From the IMG/VR virus record IMGVR_UViG_3300038423_000047, positions 1-31,888 of that record: a stretch of 31,888 nucleotides of DNA. One strand, written 5' to 3'. The position numbers were made by a program, and so were the translations under genes. Positions 7,575 to 14,242 of the stretch are shown here, in pieces (position 1 is the stretch's first letter; each line of letters starts with the position of its first letter). The notes beneath the pieces are model-generated. The model made no database searches and had not been told where the DNA came from. It saw only the letters and a list, made by a program, of their open reading frames with translations. This DNA comes from a virus.

Positions 7575-7766
7575 TCACCCGGACTTGTAGACCAGATGGA
7601 TACTGACCTCAATGGTCGCTCCCCGGTACTGGACAAAGAGAGAAGTAGGGTCGGGGTTCCGGCGCTGCAACTCGGCGCAATCATCCGTATACTGCACCAT
7701 CCCAATGTTGCTGTGATGGAGGATGTCTCCCACCTTAAGCTCTTCAACTTTAACGGGTTGTCTCAT
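7575..7766 (-). CDS. Small SH3-like/KOW-like protein (63 aa)
   Basis: MRQPVKVEELKVGDILHHSN followed by beta-type sequence (GMVQY, LFVQYRGATIEVSIHLVY) suggests a small SH3-like barrel. The start overlaps the stop of the upstream gene by 4 bp (ATGA). An alternative frame on the same strand over this DNA lacks a ribosome site and has a less plausible composition. No function is known. The approximately 90 bp after the gene up to the next start hold no other gene, only a weak CCATT/AATGG hairpin close to the T5orf172 start. Confidence 0.6.
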   Translation of the reverse strand: MRQPVKVEELKVGDILHHSNIGMVQYTDDCAELQRRNPDPTSLFVQYRGATIEVSIHLVYKSG

Positions 7767-7954
7767 TTTGCCCTCGAAACAAAAGTTAGCCGGTCAGCGG
7801 CAATCCACAGGACTTCGTCCGTGGTCAGGTCCCCATACCAGAAAATCCTTAAACCGTCGCCGTCCGCATTCCAGCCCTTGACCAAACCAATAGTGCCATC
7901 AGGACGGGAAACTTTGTCACCCCTGCTGAGCAACTTCATTAGTTCAATGGTCAT
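7763..7954 (-). CDS. Small SH3-like protein (63 aa)
   Basis: The text GDKVSRPDGTIGLVKGW, then LRIFWYGDLTTDEVLWIAAD and RLTFVS, is the pattern of short KOW/SH3-type barrels found in phage accessory regions. It is preceded by GGGAGAGAACT and, a few bases further up, by a sharp extended -10 promoter-like site. It is translationally coupled to the next small gene of similar build. The function is unknown. Confidence 0.7.
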   Translation of the reverse strand: MTIELMKLLSRGDKVSRPDGTIGLVKGWNADGDGLRIFWYGDLTTDEVLWIAADRLTFVSRAK

Positions 7955-7970
7955 AGTTCTCTCCCACTCT

Positions 7971-7982
7971 CAGTATACCACG
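7971..7982 (-). promoter_or_regulatory. Extended -10 promoter-like site (CGTGGTATACTG)
   Basis: On the minus strand the 12-mer CGTGGTATACTG contains TGGTATACT, a good extended -10 box. It lies 16 bp before the start codon at 7954, which would give a very short leader. The identical 12-mer occurs before the gene at 16307 and a variant before the ncRNA candidate. No convincing -35 hexamer is seen, as expected for an extended -10 promoter. Confidence 0.55.
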
Positions 7983-8006
7983 GGAAAAGGAATTTTGAGG
8001 GATTTT

Positions 8007-8102
8007 TTACTTCTTGAGGCGGCGGAGGATTCCCCACACGGCGAGGGCGATGAAACCTCCGGGGATGATGCAGGCGGCACATACGATGAGGGCTTTTTTC
8101 AT
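8007..8102 (-). CDS. 31-residue single-pass membrane peptide
   Basis: A frame reading MKKALIVC, a hydrophobic middle (AACIIPGGFIALAVWGIL) and a basic end RRLKK: one transmembrane segment flanked by positive charges. The ribosome site is weak, which lowers confidence. It lies between the 839-residue gene and the SH3-like genes, with a 160-bp gap upstream. Small phage peptides of this type can be holin-like or membrane anchors; nothing specific can be claimed. Confidence 0.45.
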   Translation of the reverse strand: MKKALIVCAACIIPGGFIALAVWGILRRLKK

Positions 8103-8261
8103 AAACGTAGAAGAGGGTCGGAGTCGGGGGTTTCAGTCGTTGACCGGCTGCGCCCCCGATGCTCCGCCCTCTTCACTTCGCCGGAAACCGCCGAACCTGC
8201 TTTGGTGAAGCCCTTTCGGGCCTCTGCATGTTAGAAGGAAGGGTCAGCATACCCGGCTAAT
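8103..8261 (-). other. Gene-free spacer with two stem-loops
   Basis: This 159-bp gap carries the recurring intergenic element at its upstream end. It then has a GCCC-GAAA-GGGC hairpin (8210-8222) with a GNRA loop, and further on a 7-bp stem TCGGGGG/CCCCCGA (8124-8159) enclosing 22 nt. No U-run follows the first stem, so it is not a classical terminator. Only very short frames are present, among them one of 25 codons starting inside the element. Confidence 0.5.
8231..8258 (-). repeat. Recurring intergenic element, copy A
   Basis: The minus strand reads AGCCGGGTATG, six variable bases, then CTTCCTTCTAA. The same two 11-base blocks occur in copy B, and a close version in copy C. This copy starts 3 bp after the stop codon of the 839-residue gene and lies 129 bp before the next start. 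Unlike copies B and C it has no CAGTAT box upstream. Its function is unknown; see the findings. Confidence 0.65.
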
Positions 8262-10781
8262 TCAAAAAGCATAACCACAATCAGGACTGGAACAGTACTC
8301 ACCTTCTTGGCAATACCGTAAAGGTGAACCACACCTTGGGCACTTATCGCTTGTACTCGGCGGCGGCAACGGGATAATTTCCGGTGCATCCAGTGCCGCC
8401 AAGAGTTCCTGTGCAGCCGCCCATTTGCTGAGCGGTGAAGGCCCATTACAGGCAACATAGGTGGTTGTCAGGGTCTCACCCCGCAGGAGCCACTCGTTTA
8501 ATTCCACTGTCTTCCGAGCCGCCTCCTGCTCTTCTTCGAGCCACTTCTCAGCCAATTTGCGAAGCTGTTCCTTGGTAATCACAAGTCTCCACTCCCGGCC
8601 AGACGCCCTTTGAACCTTTGCCTTTTTCGGGGCGTCTGCCATGAACTCGGAAGCCAGCTTTTCGGTCTCGTACTGGGTTCCGACCTTGGTGCTGAACACC
8701 GTGTCGGCGTCCTTCGGCTTGTCTACAAGCTCGCCCCGAGCCTTGGCGTGCAAGTAGAGCAGGTCGTACACGGTTGCCTTGTTGACCTTCGAGAGCGCCT
8801 TGCCGATGAGCGCAATCGTGTCTTCATTGTTACGGACATTGATGCTGGCATAGCGGTTGACCGTAATTGCCATGTCGCACCAGATGACCTTCCGCTCCTC
8901 AAGGTCAAGGATGAGCGGGATACCTGCCTTCGCTTCCATAGTCAGGTCGGCCTTGTCTTCCACGGTGCGAGGGTCATACACTTCCCCGGACTGAGCTTCC
9001 TCCCGGAGCATCCAACCGGCGCAGCACTCGGGAACAGTGGAGAAAAACTGTCCCGTGAAGCTGTTGACGTTCATGACGATGTACCGGTAGCCGTTCGCCA
9101 TCGCCCGCTTGATGTCAACGTCAATAAACTCGCTGGCACCATTCGGAGCCGAAGTGATGTCTCCCGAGTGACGGGCAAAGTTCTCCCAGAGGTTGTAGTA
9201 AGTGATAGCCCCGAGATTGCGCCAGTCAGACGAGTAACCCACGGCGGACAAGTCAATGTCCACCCGGTTGTTCCAACCATCCTTGTCGGCGTTCATGTCG
9301 TGCCAGTGGATGAAGAACCGCACGGTATTCTTGTCGTTGAAGCCGAACGGAATGTGGCTTCCCCGGACAAGGGTCCGCATGGTCTTCGAGGCGGCTCGCT
9401 GGCTGAACGGCAACAGGTAGTTCTTTAGGTCCGGGTCCAGATACACCTTGCCCAACGACGGAAGCTCACTGAACCGCTTGCGGAGAACACGACGGATGCC
9501 ACGAGACACCCAACCGGACAGATACTCCGTGCGTCCGTCACCGGCCTTGCCAAATCCCGGCAGAGCGTCGATAGTCATGGCCTTTGCCACGTTTCCCTTG
9601 GGGAATACAGTACGCCGTCCCCCTTCGTCACGGTGGTCAAAGTGTGCCATCAACTGCAACAGCACGGGAGTGCCCGCCTTCGGAGCCACAGCCAAGAACT
9701 CCAAGAGAGCGTTCTTCTTGGATTCAAGGGTGCGGGCGGTGCGCATGAGATGGTCCAGACGCCGGGCAAACTCTCCCGGACGGTCCCGGAGCAGGTCCGC
9801 TGCCTCTACGACATGACCGGCACGTACAGCCTCTTCCACCTTCGACCGGAAGGTCTGCTTGGTGTTGTTGTTGCGGACGGCCTGAATTGCCTGAAATGCC
9901 TTCTTGTACTTGTCCCAGTAGTCGCCGGGGTGGAGACGCTCGGAGAGCTTAATCCACCGGCCTTCCCACCGCATGATGTCTTCCTCAAGGTTGCCGCAGT
10001 TGTTCAACAGGGCGAGCAGCTTACGCCGCTCAGCACGCTTGAACTTGCGGAACTTGGTCGGCTCGGCGAGGGACACATCACCCCCGGATACCACTACGGC
10101 GAGACGCAGTACGTCAGTGGCAGTCTTGAACCACGGCGACAGGTCCACGTCGGTGTCGAAGTACAGGGAGGCCAAGAAAGCAAGATTCTCCTTGTTCGGG
10201 ATTTCCACGGGCGGGGCGCAGGCAAGCGCCAGGACCGGCACGAGGACCTTAAGGTCGGCCTTGTCGGTTTCGGACAGAGAGGTGTTGGCGGTAGCCAACT
10301 GCCGGGCGAGGGTGAACAAATCCTCGTCGCCGCCGAGATTGAGCACACGTAGCTGCACACGCTCGTTGAGCGGGTCCCGCTTGTCCTTGTGATAGCGGGG
10401 AAGCCAGATATAGTCCTTCTCCCCGATCACATCAGCGACCCAAACAGTGAAGTAATGGAAGATAGCGTTCAGATATAGCTCCGCCGCATCCATGTCGATG
10501 ACCTGCTGAGGGAAGTTCGGATACATCGGGTTGTAGCGGTACACTCCCCGAAGCTTCTTGACGATTTCGAGGACGCCGTGGAACACTTCAAGGGCGTTAC
10601 GCTCCGTGGTGTTGGAGAGCGCCGTGATGACCTTGGGGGCGAAGGTGTAACCGATGTCCTGTAAGTTGCGGTTCATCGTGGCGACGAACGCACGCCCGGC
10701 CCGGTTCTTCGTGCTGGCGGGCGGACAAATGACCAGATGCCGGTGACGGATTAGGATATCGTTCTTCTGTACGGTGTTCAT
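8262..10781 (-). CDS. Large MXAN_6230/SCO0854-like protein with TerD-like region and C-terminal zinc ribbon (839 aa)
   Basis: The N-terminal third carries a text I associate with the bacterial MXAN_6230/SCO0854 family: DIGYTFAPKVITAL (42-55), PMYPNFPQQV (85-94), ELYLNAIFHYF (101-111) and ATANTSLSETDKADL (163-177). Residues about 485-645 look TerD-like: VRFFIHWHD, RVDIDLSAVGY, RHSGDITSAPNGASEFIDVD, RYIVMNVNSF. The protein ends in a four-Cys ribbon CPRCGSPLRYC...CSSPDCGY (808-837). The start follows TAGGAGGTAGTC and lies 9 bp after a coiled-coil gene. TerD-type proteins belong to stress and tellurite (Ter) systems. The family match is from memory; the role in a phage is unknown. GC-rich codon use stands out against the AT-richer endonuclease genes. 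Confidence 0.75.
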   Translation of the reverse strand: MNTVQKNDILIRHRHLVICPPASTKNRAGRAFVATMNRNLQDIGYTFAPKVITALSNTTERNALEVFHGVLEIVKKLRGVYRYNPMYPNFPQQVIDMDAAELYLNAIFHYFTVWVADVIGEKDYIWLPRYHKDKRDPLNERVQLRVLNLGGDEDLFTLARQLATANTSLSETDKADLKVLVPVLALACAPPVEIPNKENLAFLASLYFDTDVDLSPWFKTATDVLRLAVVVSGGDVSLAEPTKFRKFKRAERRKLLALLNNCGNLEEDIMRWEGRWIKLSERLHPGDYWDKYKKAFQAIQAVRNNNTKQTFRSKVEEAVRAGHVVEAADLLRDRPGEFARRLDHLMRTARTLESKKNALLEFLAVAPKAGTPVLLQLMAHFDHRDEGGRRTVFPKGNVAKAMTIDALPGFGKAGDGRTEYLSGWVSRGIRRVLRKRFSELPSLGKVYLDPDLKNYLLPFSQRAASKTMRTLVRGSHIPFGFNDKNTVRFFIHWHDMNADKDGWNNRVDIDLSAVGYSSDWRNLGAITYYNLWENFARHSGDITSAPNGASEFIDVDIKRAMANGYRYIVMNVNSFTGQFFSTVPECCAGWMLREEAQSGEVYDPRTVEDKADLTMEAKAGIPLILDLEERKVIWCDMAITVNRYASINVRNNEDTIALIGKALSKVNKATVYDLLYLHAKARGELVDKPKDADTVFSTKVGTQYETEKLASEFMADAPKKAKVQRASGREWRLVITKEQLRKLAEKWLEEEQEAARKTVELNEWLLRGETLTTTYVACNGPSPLSKWAAAQELLAALDAPEIIPLPPPSTSDKCPRCGSPLRYCQEGEYCSSPDCGYAF

Positions 10782-10790
10782 GACTACCTC

Positions 10791-11189
10791 CTACCACAGG
10801 AAATAACTGCTCTCTGGTCGTGGACTCGCTGTAAATGGCGAAGCACTCCACAACAAACCTTCTTGGCGCTTAAGGGTCTTTATCCGCCCCATTCCCACTT
10901 CTTTTTCAAGCTGCCACTGAACTTTTCGATAACTGGAGCGAAGCCGCTCAACTTCTCCAAGGCCGGGAGCCTCCAACGCCGCCCATTGACCCAAACCACT
11001 TAATGTGTTCGTTTCCCGGATGCGGCGAATGTACATGCGCTTCGCCCTAATGTAACTTTTCAGGCGACTCAAAAACTCTGACTCCAAAGGCAGAAGACTC
11101 GCCAAGAGGGAATTAACTAGCTTTTCCATTCCCTCTGGCGAGTCCGCCCTGAGTGCGACCTCTTGCTGAATTGAATCAAGCAAACTCAT
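10791..11189 (-). CDS. Helical protein of 132 aa, second gene of the TerD-like unit
   Basis: Not recognised by family. The sequence is almost entirely helical and charged: MSLLDSIQQEVALRADSPEG, LVNSLLASLLPLESEFLSRL, then a basic stretch RAKRMYIRRIRET. The start at MSLLDS overlaps the upstream gene by 14 bp; a longer frame upstream would be arginine-rich nonsense. It directly precedes the 839-residue gene. Gene order suggests an operon of coiled-coil protein, helical protein and TerD-like protein. Confidence 0.72.
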   Translation of the reverse strand: MSLLDSIQQEVALRADSPEGMEKLVNSLLASLLPLESEFLSRLKSYIRAKRMYIRRIRETNTLSGLGQWAALEAPGLGEVERLRSSYRKVQWQLEKEVGMGRIKTLKRQEGLLWSASPFTASPRPESSYFLW

Positions 11190-11544
11190 AGAGTTTCTTG
11201 AAGTCGCTCTCCGTGAACGCCTTCTCCAAAGCCTTCTGGAGGGACTCGATTTCCTCACGGAGTTTGTTCATGGTGTCCACCTGCTGCTTCGTGAACACGG
11301 GGTCTGTGGTGGGCGCACCCGCTGAGTTATACGTCACGGTGCCCTGTTTTTCCGCCTTCTTGAGTTCCTTGTACTTGTCTTCGACCTTGCCGAGGACACT
11401 CAGGACGGCGACCTTGCGCTTTTCGATTTCTTCGTCCACCAGCTTATTCACGACAAGGTTGCGAACCTGCGTGCCGGAACCGGCAAGCCTTTCCACAACA
11501 TCCTTGCGCAGAATGACGCTGGGTGCTGGATTACCTTCTGACAT
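11176..11544 (-). CDS. Coiled-coil protein of 122 aa, first gene of the TerD-like unit
   Basis: Not recognised by family. Two long coiled-coil stretches are visible (VDEEIEKRKVAVLSVLGKV, KVEDKYKELKKAEKQ, then VDTMNKLREEIESLQKALEK) separated by a Gly/Thr/Pro-rich linker. The start MSEGNP has GGGGAGGCAC upstream. A 140-bp leader with intergenic element copy B precedes it, so transcription of this three-gene unit may start there. Confidence 0.75.
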   Translation of the reverse strand: MSEGNPAPSVILRKDVVERLAGSGTQVRNLVVNKLVDEEIEKRKVAVLSVLGKVEDKYKELKKAEKQGTVTYNSAGAPTTDPVFTKQQVDTMNKLREEIESLQKALEKAFTESDFKKLYEFA

Positions 11545-11624
11545 GTGCCTCCCCAATCGTGCTTTAGTTTTTCTTGCAGGAACGGAGCCGGAAATCAGAA
11601 GAGCTAGTTTTTCACCATTGAAAG

Positions 11625-11670
11625 TTAGAAGGAAGCGCTCCCATACCCGGCTACCACTTGTATGATACTG
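11625..11670 (-). repeat. Recurring intergenic element, copy B, with upstream CAGTATCAT
   Basis: The minus strand has TTTTCAGTATCATAC, 10 bases, then AGCCGGGTATG, GGAGCG and CTTCCTTCTAA. TATCAT is a fair -10 box. The core is 22/28 identical to copy A. AGCCGG in the core can pair with CCGGCT 55 nt downstream (11586-11591), so the leader of the coiled-coil gene may fold. The core ends 80 bp before that gene's start. Confidence 0.65.
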
Positions 11671-11684
11671 AAAATTCCGAAAAC

Positions 11685-11990
11685 TTAGAGGTGCTTGCGC
11701 CTGTCTTTTTTCACTTCCACATTGCGCTTGCGCCTGTCTTTCTTAACCTCAACGTGGGGGGTCGTAATCACAATTGAGTGCTGCCCACGTATCGGGTCAA
11801 ACCAGAAAACATCCTTGATGAGGTGCCCTTCGAGACCGGACTTGAACTTGCACACGGCGTCCTTCTTGTCCTTAGCCTCAATGATGGTGTAGATGTCGAA
11901 GAGCCGCTTGCTGTCCTTAAAGCGTATCCCCCGGAGTTGAGCCAGATACAATCCCCGCTTTTTCAACCCGTGGGTCTTGCTGACCTTCAT
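11685..11990 (-). CDS. Basic protein of 101 aa with a tandem repeated tail
   Basis: Not recognised. The body (GLYLAQLRGIRFKDSKRLFD, IYTIIEAKDKKDAVCKFKSG) looks alpha/beta. The end is an exact-length tandem duplication of 11 residues, VEVKKDRRKRN then VEVKKDRRKHL, coded by two 33-bp units that differ mostly at third positions. The strongly positive tail suggests nucleic-acid or membrane-surface contact (inference). The start at MKVSKTHG has TGAGGTGCTT upstream; a longer frame reaching 12047 would run into element copy C. Confidence 0.7.
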   Translation of the reverse strand: MKVSKTHGLKKRGLYLAQLRGIRFKDSKRLFDIYTIIEAKDKKDAVCKFKSGLEGHLIKDVFWFDPIRGQHSIVITTPHVEVKKDRRKRNVEVKKDRRKHL

Positions 11991-12050
11991 AAGCACCTCA
12001 AAACATCCCGAGGAAAGCGAAGGAGCTAGGGTTTGATTAGGCGTCAAATT

Positions 12051-12098
12051 TTAGAAGGAAGCGCCTTCATACCCTCGGCGATGCAAAGAATAATACTG
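12051..12098 (-). repeat. Recurring intergenic element, copy C, with upstream CAGTATTAT
   Basis: The minus strand has CTCAGTATTATTC, 10 bases, then GCCGAGGGTATG, AAGGCG and CTTCCTTCTAA. TATTAT is a good -10 box and sits at the same distance from the core as TATCAT in copy B. The copy starts just after the stop of the PEGA-like gene, and the core ends 61 bp before the start of the 101-aa gene. GAAGG/CCTTC can form a small hairpin inside the core. Confidence 0.65.
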
Positions 12099-12102
12099 AG
12101 CT

Positions 12103-12501
12103 TTAGTGCTTTTCATCGGGATATAGCCGAAGTTTCTTACCGGCCAATACCTCGATTCGTTCCCGATACAAAATCTTGCCGTAGTCATCTTCAATCTGAA
12201 TGGTGTGCGACCCGGCCTTGAGCCAAAACTTCCGCAAGGTGCCGGTCATTCCGGCGAATCCCCCGTCCACGATAACCCGGTTACCCACCTTGGTGGTTTT
12301 TATCTCCACCCTGCCAGCGGCGGCAACCACGATGTAGTTGTTCCCCCACGGGGGAACGCAGTTGATGCCGAAGCACTGCGCCGGGTAAGCCACAGGTCCA
12401 TAGTAGAAGACGTAGTGCGGGTGACCCCACCAAGCCGAAGCCGGGACACTGACCGCAAGTACCAGTACTAACGCTGCAATAAACTTTGAGAGCTTGTTCA
12501 T
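12103..12501 (-). CDS. Exported PEGA-like protein with signal peptide (132 aa)
   Basis: The N-terminus MNKLSKFIAALVLVLAVSVP followed by ASA/WWG is a clear Sec signal peptide with an AxA cleavage site. The mature part begins with an aromatic, Gly/Pro-rich stretch containing two Cys (QCFGINCVPP). It continues as a beta domain like PEGA: GRVEIKTTKVGNRVIVDGGF, GSHTIQIED, RERIEVLAGKKLRLY. PEGA domains are surface beta modules. The start has GGAGGTTCAC upstream; a longer frame would start inside the preceding HNH gene. It would act outside the cytoplasm, perhaps changing the host surface during infection (inference). Confidence 0.75.
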   Translation of the reverse strand: MNKLSKFIAALVLVLAVSVPASAWWGHPHYVFYYGPVAYPAQCFGINCVPPWGNNYIVVAAAGRVEIKTTKVGNRVIVDGGFAGMTGTLRKFWLKAGSHTIQIEDDYGKILYRERIEVLAGKKLRLYPDEKH

Positions 12502-12517
12502 GTGAACCTCCACACCA

Positions 12518-13276
12518 TTAGATACGGGAGACCAAACCACTGTTATCGTCGTTTCGTCGTTTCATTCTTTTCATCATTCTGCGGACCGCCGTCTCGGTGA
12601 CTCCAAGCTCTATCGCCACGGCGATGTTGTTGGAAGCCTCTACTCGGCGTTTGAGTTCTTCATAGGATGGCCAAAAAGCCTTGCAATTCAACCCAACCCG
12701 GTCGTGCCCGGCACAGCTTTTGCATTTTTTAGACGGCTTGCTAACCCTCTTCCCGCAAGCAGAACAATACCGATAGATGTTCACCCCCCTATTATTCCTT
12801 CCCGTGAAAGTAGAACTCTGACTGTCGCAGTTAGGGCAAAGTAGACGCAAGTTGCCTATTCGGTTGTCGTTGTTCACACCATTGATATGGTCAAGACGGA
12901 GCACTAATGGTCTGCCGTTCCACTCAGGGAGAAGTCCGCACTCAAAGCACTTGTTCTCAAGCAGACCGTCGTGGAGCAACCGGCGTTTAAGTTGGCACCT
13001 GCTGTAAGGTGAATTTTCTACTAGAACGGTATCTAATGGTACAGCTTTGCGGTGCCCGCCTGAACCTTTCCTATTTCCTAGACCTCTGGGAATATGGGAA
13101 ATGTCTAGACCATCTTCTTTGACCCTCCGAAGCACGGTATGGAAGTTCCCGCCGATATTCCTAAGACCGCAACGACTTACCATCTCCCTAATGGTTCTAG
13201 ATGTGCGGACAATCTCCGTAAATTCCTCAGATGGAATAAACCAGATTCGACTACGTTTTTTTCTCTTTAGACTCAT
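12518..13276 (-). CDS. HNH homing endonuclease with zinc fingers and C-terminal helix-turn-helix
   Basis: A 252-aa protein. The core holds KCFECGLLPEWNG, RLDHINGVNNDNRIGNLRLL and CPNCDSQ: the HNH ββα fold with zinc-binding Cys pairs. A second zinc pair follows (YCSACGKR, KCKSCAG). The C-terminus ELKRRVEASNNIAVAIELG, TETAVRRMMKR reads as a helix-turn-helix. The ATG at 13276 was preferred to a TTG seven codons upstream; neither has a good ribosome site. The gene lies directly after the two tRNA-Gln genes, so the tRNA region is a likely target. Confidence 0.9.
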   Translation of the reverse strand: MSLKRKKRSRIWFIPSEEFTEIVRTSRTIREMVSRCGLRNIGGNFHTVLRRVKEDGLDISHIPRGLGNRKGSGGHRKAVPLDTVLVENSPYSRCQLKRRLLHDGLLENKCFECGLLPEWNGRPLVLRLDHINGVNNDNRIGNLRLLCPNCDSQSSTFTGRNNRGVNIYRYCSACGKRVSKPSKKCKSCAGHDRVGLNCKAFWPSYEELKRRVEASNNIAVAIELGVTETAVRRMMKRMKRRNDDNSGLVSRI

Positions 13277-13328
13277 ACTAAAGAGATACGAAGTCAAGGT
13301 ACGAAAAATTATAAATTATTGAAAACTT

Positions 13329-13406
13329 TGGTTCCAGAGGGAGGACTCGAACCTCCAGTCTCAACGGGTTCAAAGCCCGGCGTGTTACCAATTACACTAC
13401 TCTGGA
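13329..13406 (-). tRNA. tRNA-Gln (TTG)
   Basis: The cloverleaf folds with acceptor TCCAGAG/CTCTGGA, discriminator A and encoded CCA. The D-arm is GTGTAATTGGTAACAC, the anticodon stem carries loop CTTTGAA (anticodon TTG, codon CAA), and the T-arm is GGAGG-TTCGAGT-CCTCC. The variable region is 7 nt. U1-A72 is typical for Gln. The D-arm and anticodon loop match the next tRNA, suggesting duplication. Confidence 0.9.
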
Positions 13407-13413
13407 ATAAAGC

Positions 13414-13501
13414 TGGATGGGAAGGAGGGACTCGAACCCTCACAAGCATTTACTGTCTCCTGATTCAAAGTCAGGCGTGTTACCAATTACACCACTTCCC
13501 A
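13414..13501 (-). tRNA. tRNA-Gln (TTG) with enlarged variable arm
   Basis: The acceptor TGGGAAG/CTTCCCA is followed by discriminator T and encoded CCA. The D-arm is the same as in the neighbouring Gln tRNA. Anticodon stem CCTGA/TCAGG holds loop CTTTGAA (TTG). The T-arm is GAGGG-TTCGAGT-CCCTC. Between anticodon stem and T-stem lie 17 nt that can form a small hairpin (ACAG/C-TGT with one bulge), unlike normal tRNA-Gln. The rest is intact, so it is probably functional. Confidence 0.88.
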
Positions 13502-13540
13502 ATCTATGTCAAACGCATCAAAAATGGTGCATTTGGAAAC

Positions 13541-13626
13541 TGGAGCCGGGTGCGGGATTTTAACCCACGTGGGATTTCTCCGCCTGCTTACAGGACAGGT
13601 GCCATCGTACACTAGGCTAACCCGGC
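13541..13626 (-). tRNA. tRNA-Thr (TGT), atypical elbow and variable arm
   Basis: Acceptor GCCGGGT/ACCCGGC, discriminator T, encoded CCA. Anticodon stem CCTGT/GCAGG with loop CCTGTAA gives TGT (codon ACA). The variable region is 14 nt and forms GGA-GAAA-TCC. The D-loop lacks the GG pair and the T-loop is TTAAAAT, lacking C56, so the usual D-loop/T-loop contact is lost on both sides. The 5' G is the last base of the HNH stop codon TAG. Confidence 0.82.
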
Positions 13627-14078
13627 TAACGACCGATACCACCACTTCTACATGCTCTACAAAATCTCTGGACTCCCGAGGGTTGCCACTTATTAAGATT
13701 GAACAATCCCTTACCCAGAAACTTTTTATGTCCATAGCACCATGCTTCTCCTTCTGGTGCTGTGTTTACATGATTAATTCTAGCTCTTTCTAGTTGTTCT
13801 CTTAACTTGGGAATATTCCTTCGTGCCGCCCTAATGTTGCATGACTTGTGAGAAAAGGCAATGTTACCTAAATCCCAAAACAGGTCAGGCGACATATCCA
13901 GCCAAGGTTTCTTGTGTTCAATAGAGAACTGAGCGGCGTTCTCAATCTTTTTGCCACATTGAAAGCAGCTATCCAAATTAAGTTGCTTCGCCATATGGAA
14001 AAGTAGTTGCTTCAACAACCTTCCACTTGCTGTTCCAAAAGGCATCCCCAACTGATTTCTTACCTTATAGTGGTCCAT
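13626..14078 (-). CDS. HNH endonuclease ending at a tRNA
   Basis: A 150-aa protein with CFQCGKKI, FSIEHKKPWLD and DLGNIAFSHKSCNIRAARR: the HNH ββα-metal core with its zinc-binding Cys. The C-terminal part ends with a further Cys pair (FCRACRSGG). The start ATG follows GGGGGTGGAG. The stop codon TAG shares its last base with the first base of tRNA-Thr(TGT). The 83-bp spacer upstream, before tRNA-Thr(GGT), holds no other gene. Confidence 0.88.
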   Translation of the reverse strand: MDHYKVRNQLGMPFGTASGRLLKQLLFHMAKQLNLDSCFQCGKKIENAAQFSIEHKKPWLDMSPDLFWDLGNIAFSHKSCNIRAARRNIPKLREQLERARINHVNTAPEGEAWCYGHKKFLGKGLFNLNKWQPSGVQRFCRACRSGGIGR

Positions 14079-14161
14079 ACTCCACCCCCAATAAAGGTGG
14101 AGATAGTTGAGAATTTGGGAATTACAGTTGTCTCCATTCTAAAAAAATACTCAATAAAACT

Positions 14162-14236
14162 TGGAGCCCAAGGTCAGAATCGAACTGACGACCCCTCCCT
14201 TACCAAGGGAATGCTCTACCACTGAGCTACGAGGGC
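14162..14236 (-). tRNA. tRNA-Thr (GGT)
   Basis: The D-arm GCTCAGTGGTAGAGC, anticodon stem TTCCC/GGGAG with loop TTGGTAA (anticodon GGT, codon ACC), T-arm GTCAG-TTCGATT-CTGAC and encoded CCA are all present. The acceptor stem GCCCTCG/CTTGGGC pairs at five of seven positions, with mismatches at 5-68 and 6-67. It is otherwise canonical and probably functional. Confidence 0.88.
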
Positions 14237-14242
14237 TAAAAA

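Noticed and set aside
7520-7747. Alternative minus-strand frame of 75 codons over the SH3-like gene
   Set aside because: Lower-quality composition and no ribosome site; the coupled frame at 7575-7766 is preferred.
9633-10352. Long plus-strand frames opposite the TerD-like gene
   Set aside because: High GC produces open antisense frames; no ribosome sites or recognisable domains.
10791-11258. Longer start of the 132-aa gene with an arginine-rich N-terminus
   Set aside because: It lies deep in the upstream gene, lacks a ribosome site, and has the biased text of an out-of-frame reading.
8231-12098. The recurring element as 5' halves of tRNA-Arg genes
   Set aside because: GCGCTTCCTTCTAA looks like an anticodon arm start, but no complementary stem, T-arm or acceptor partner follows in any copy.
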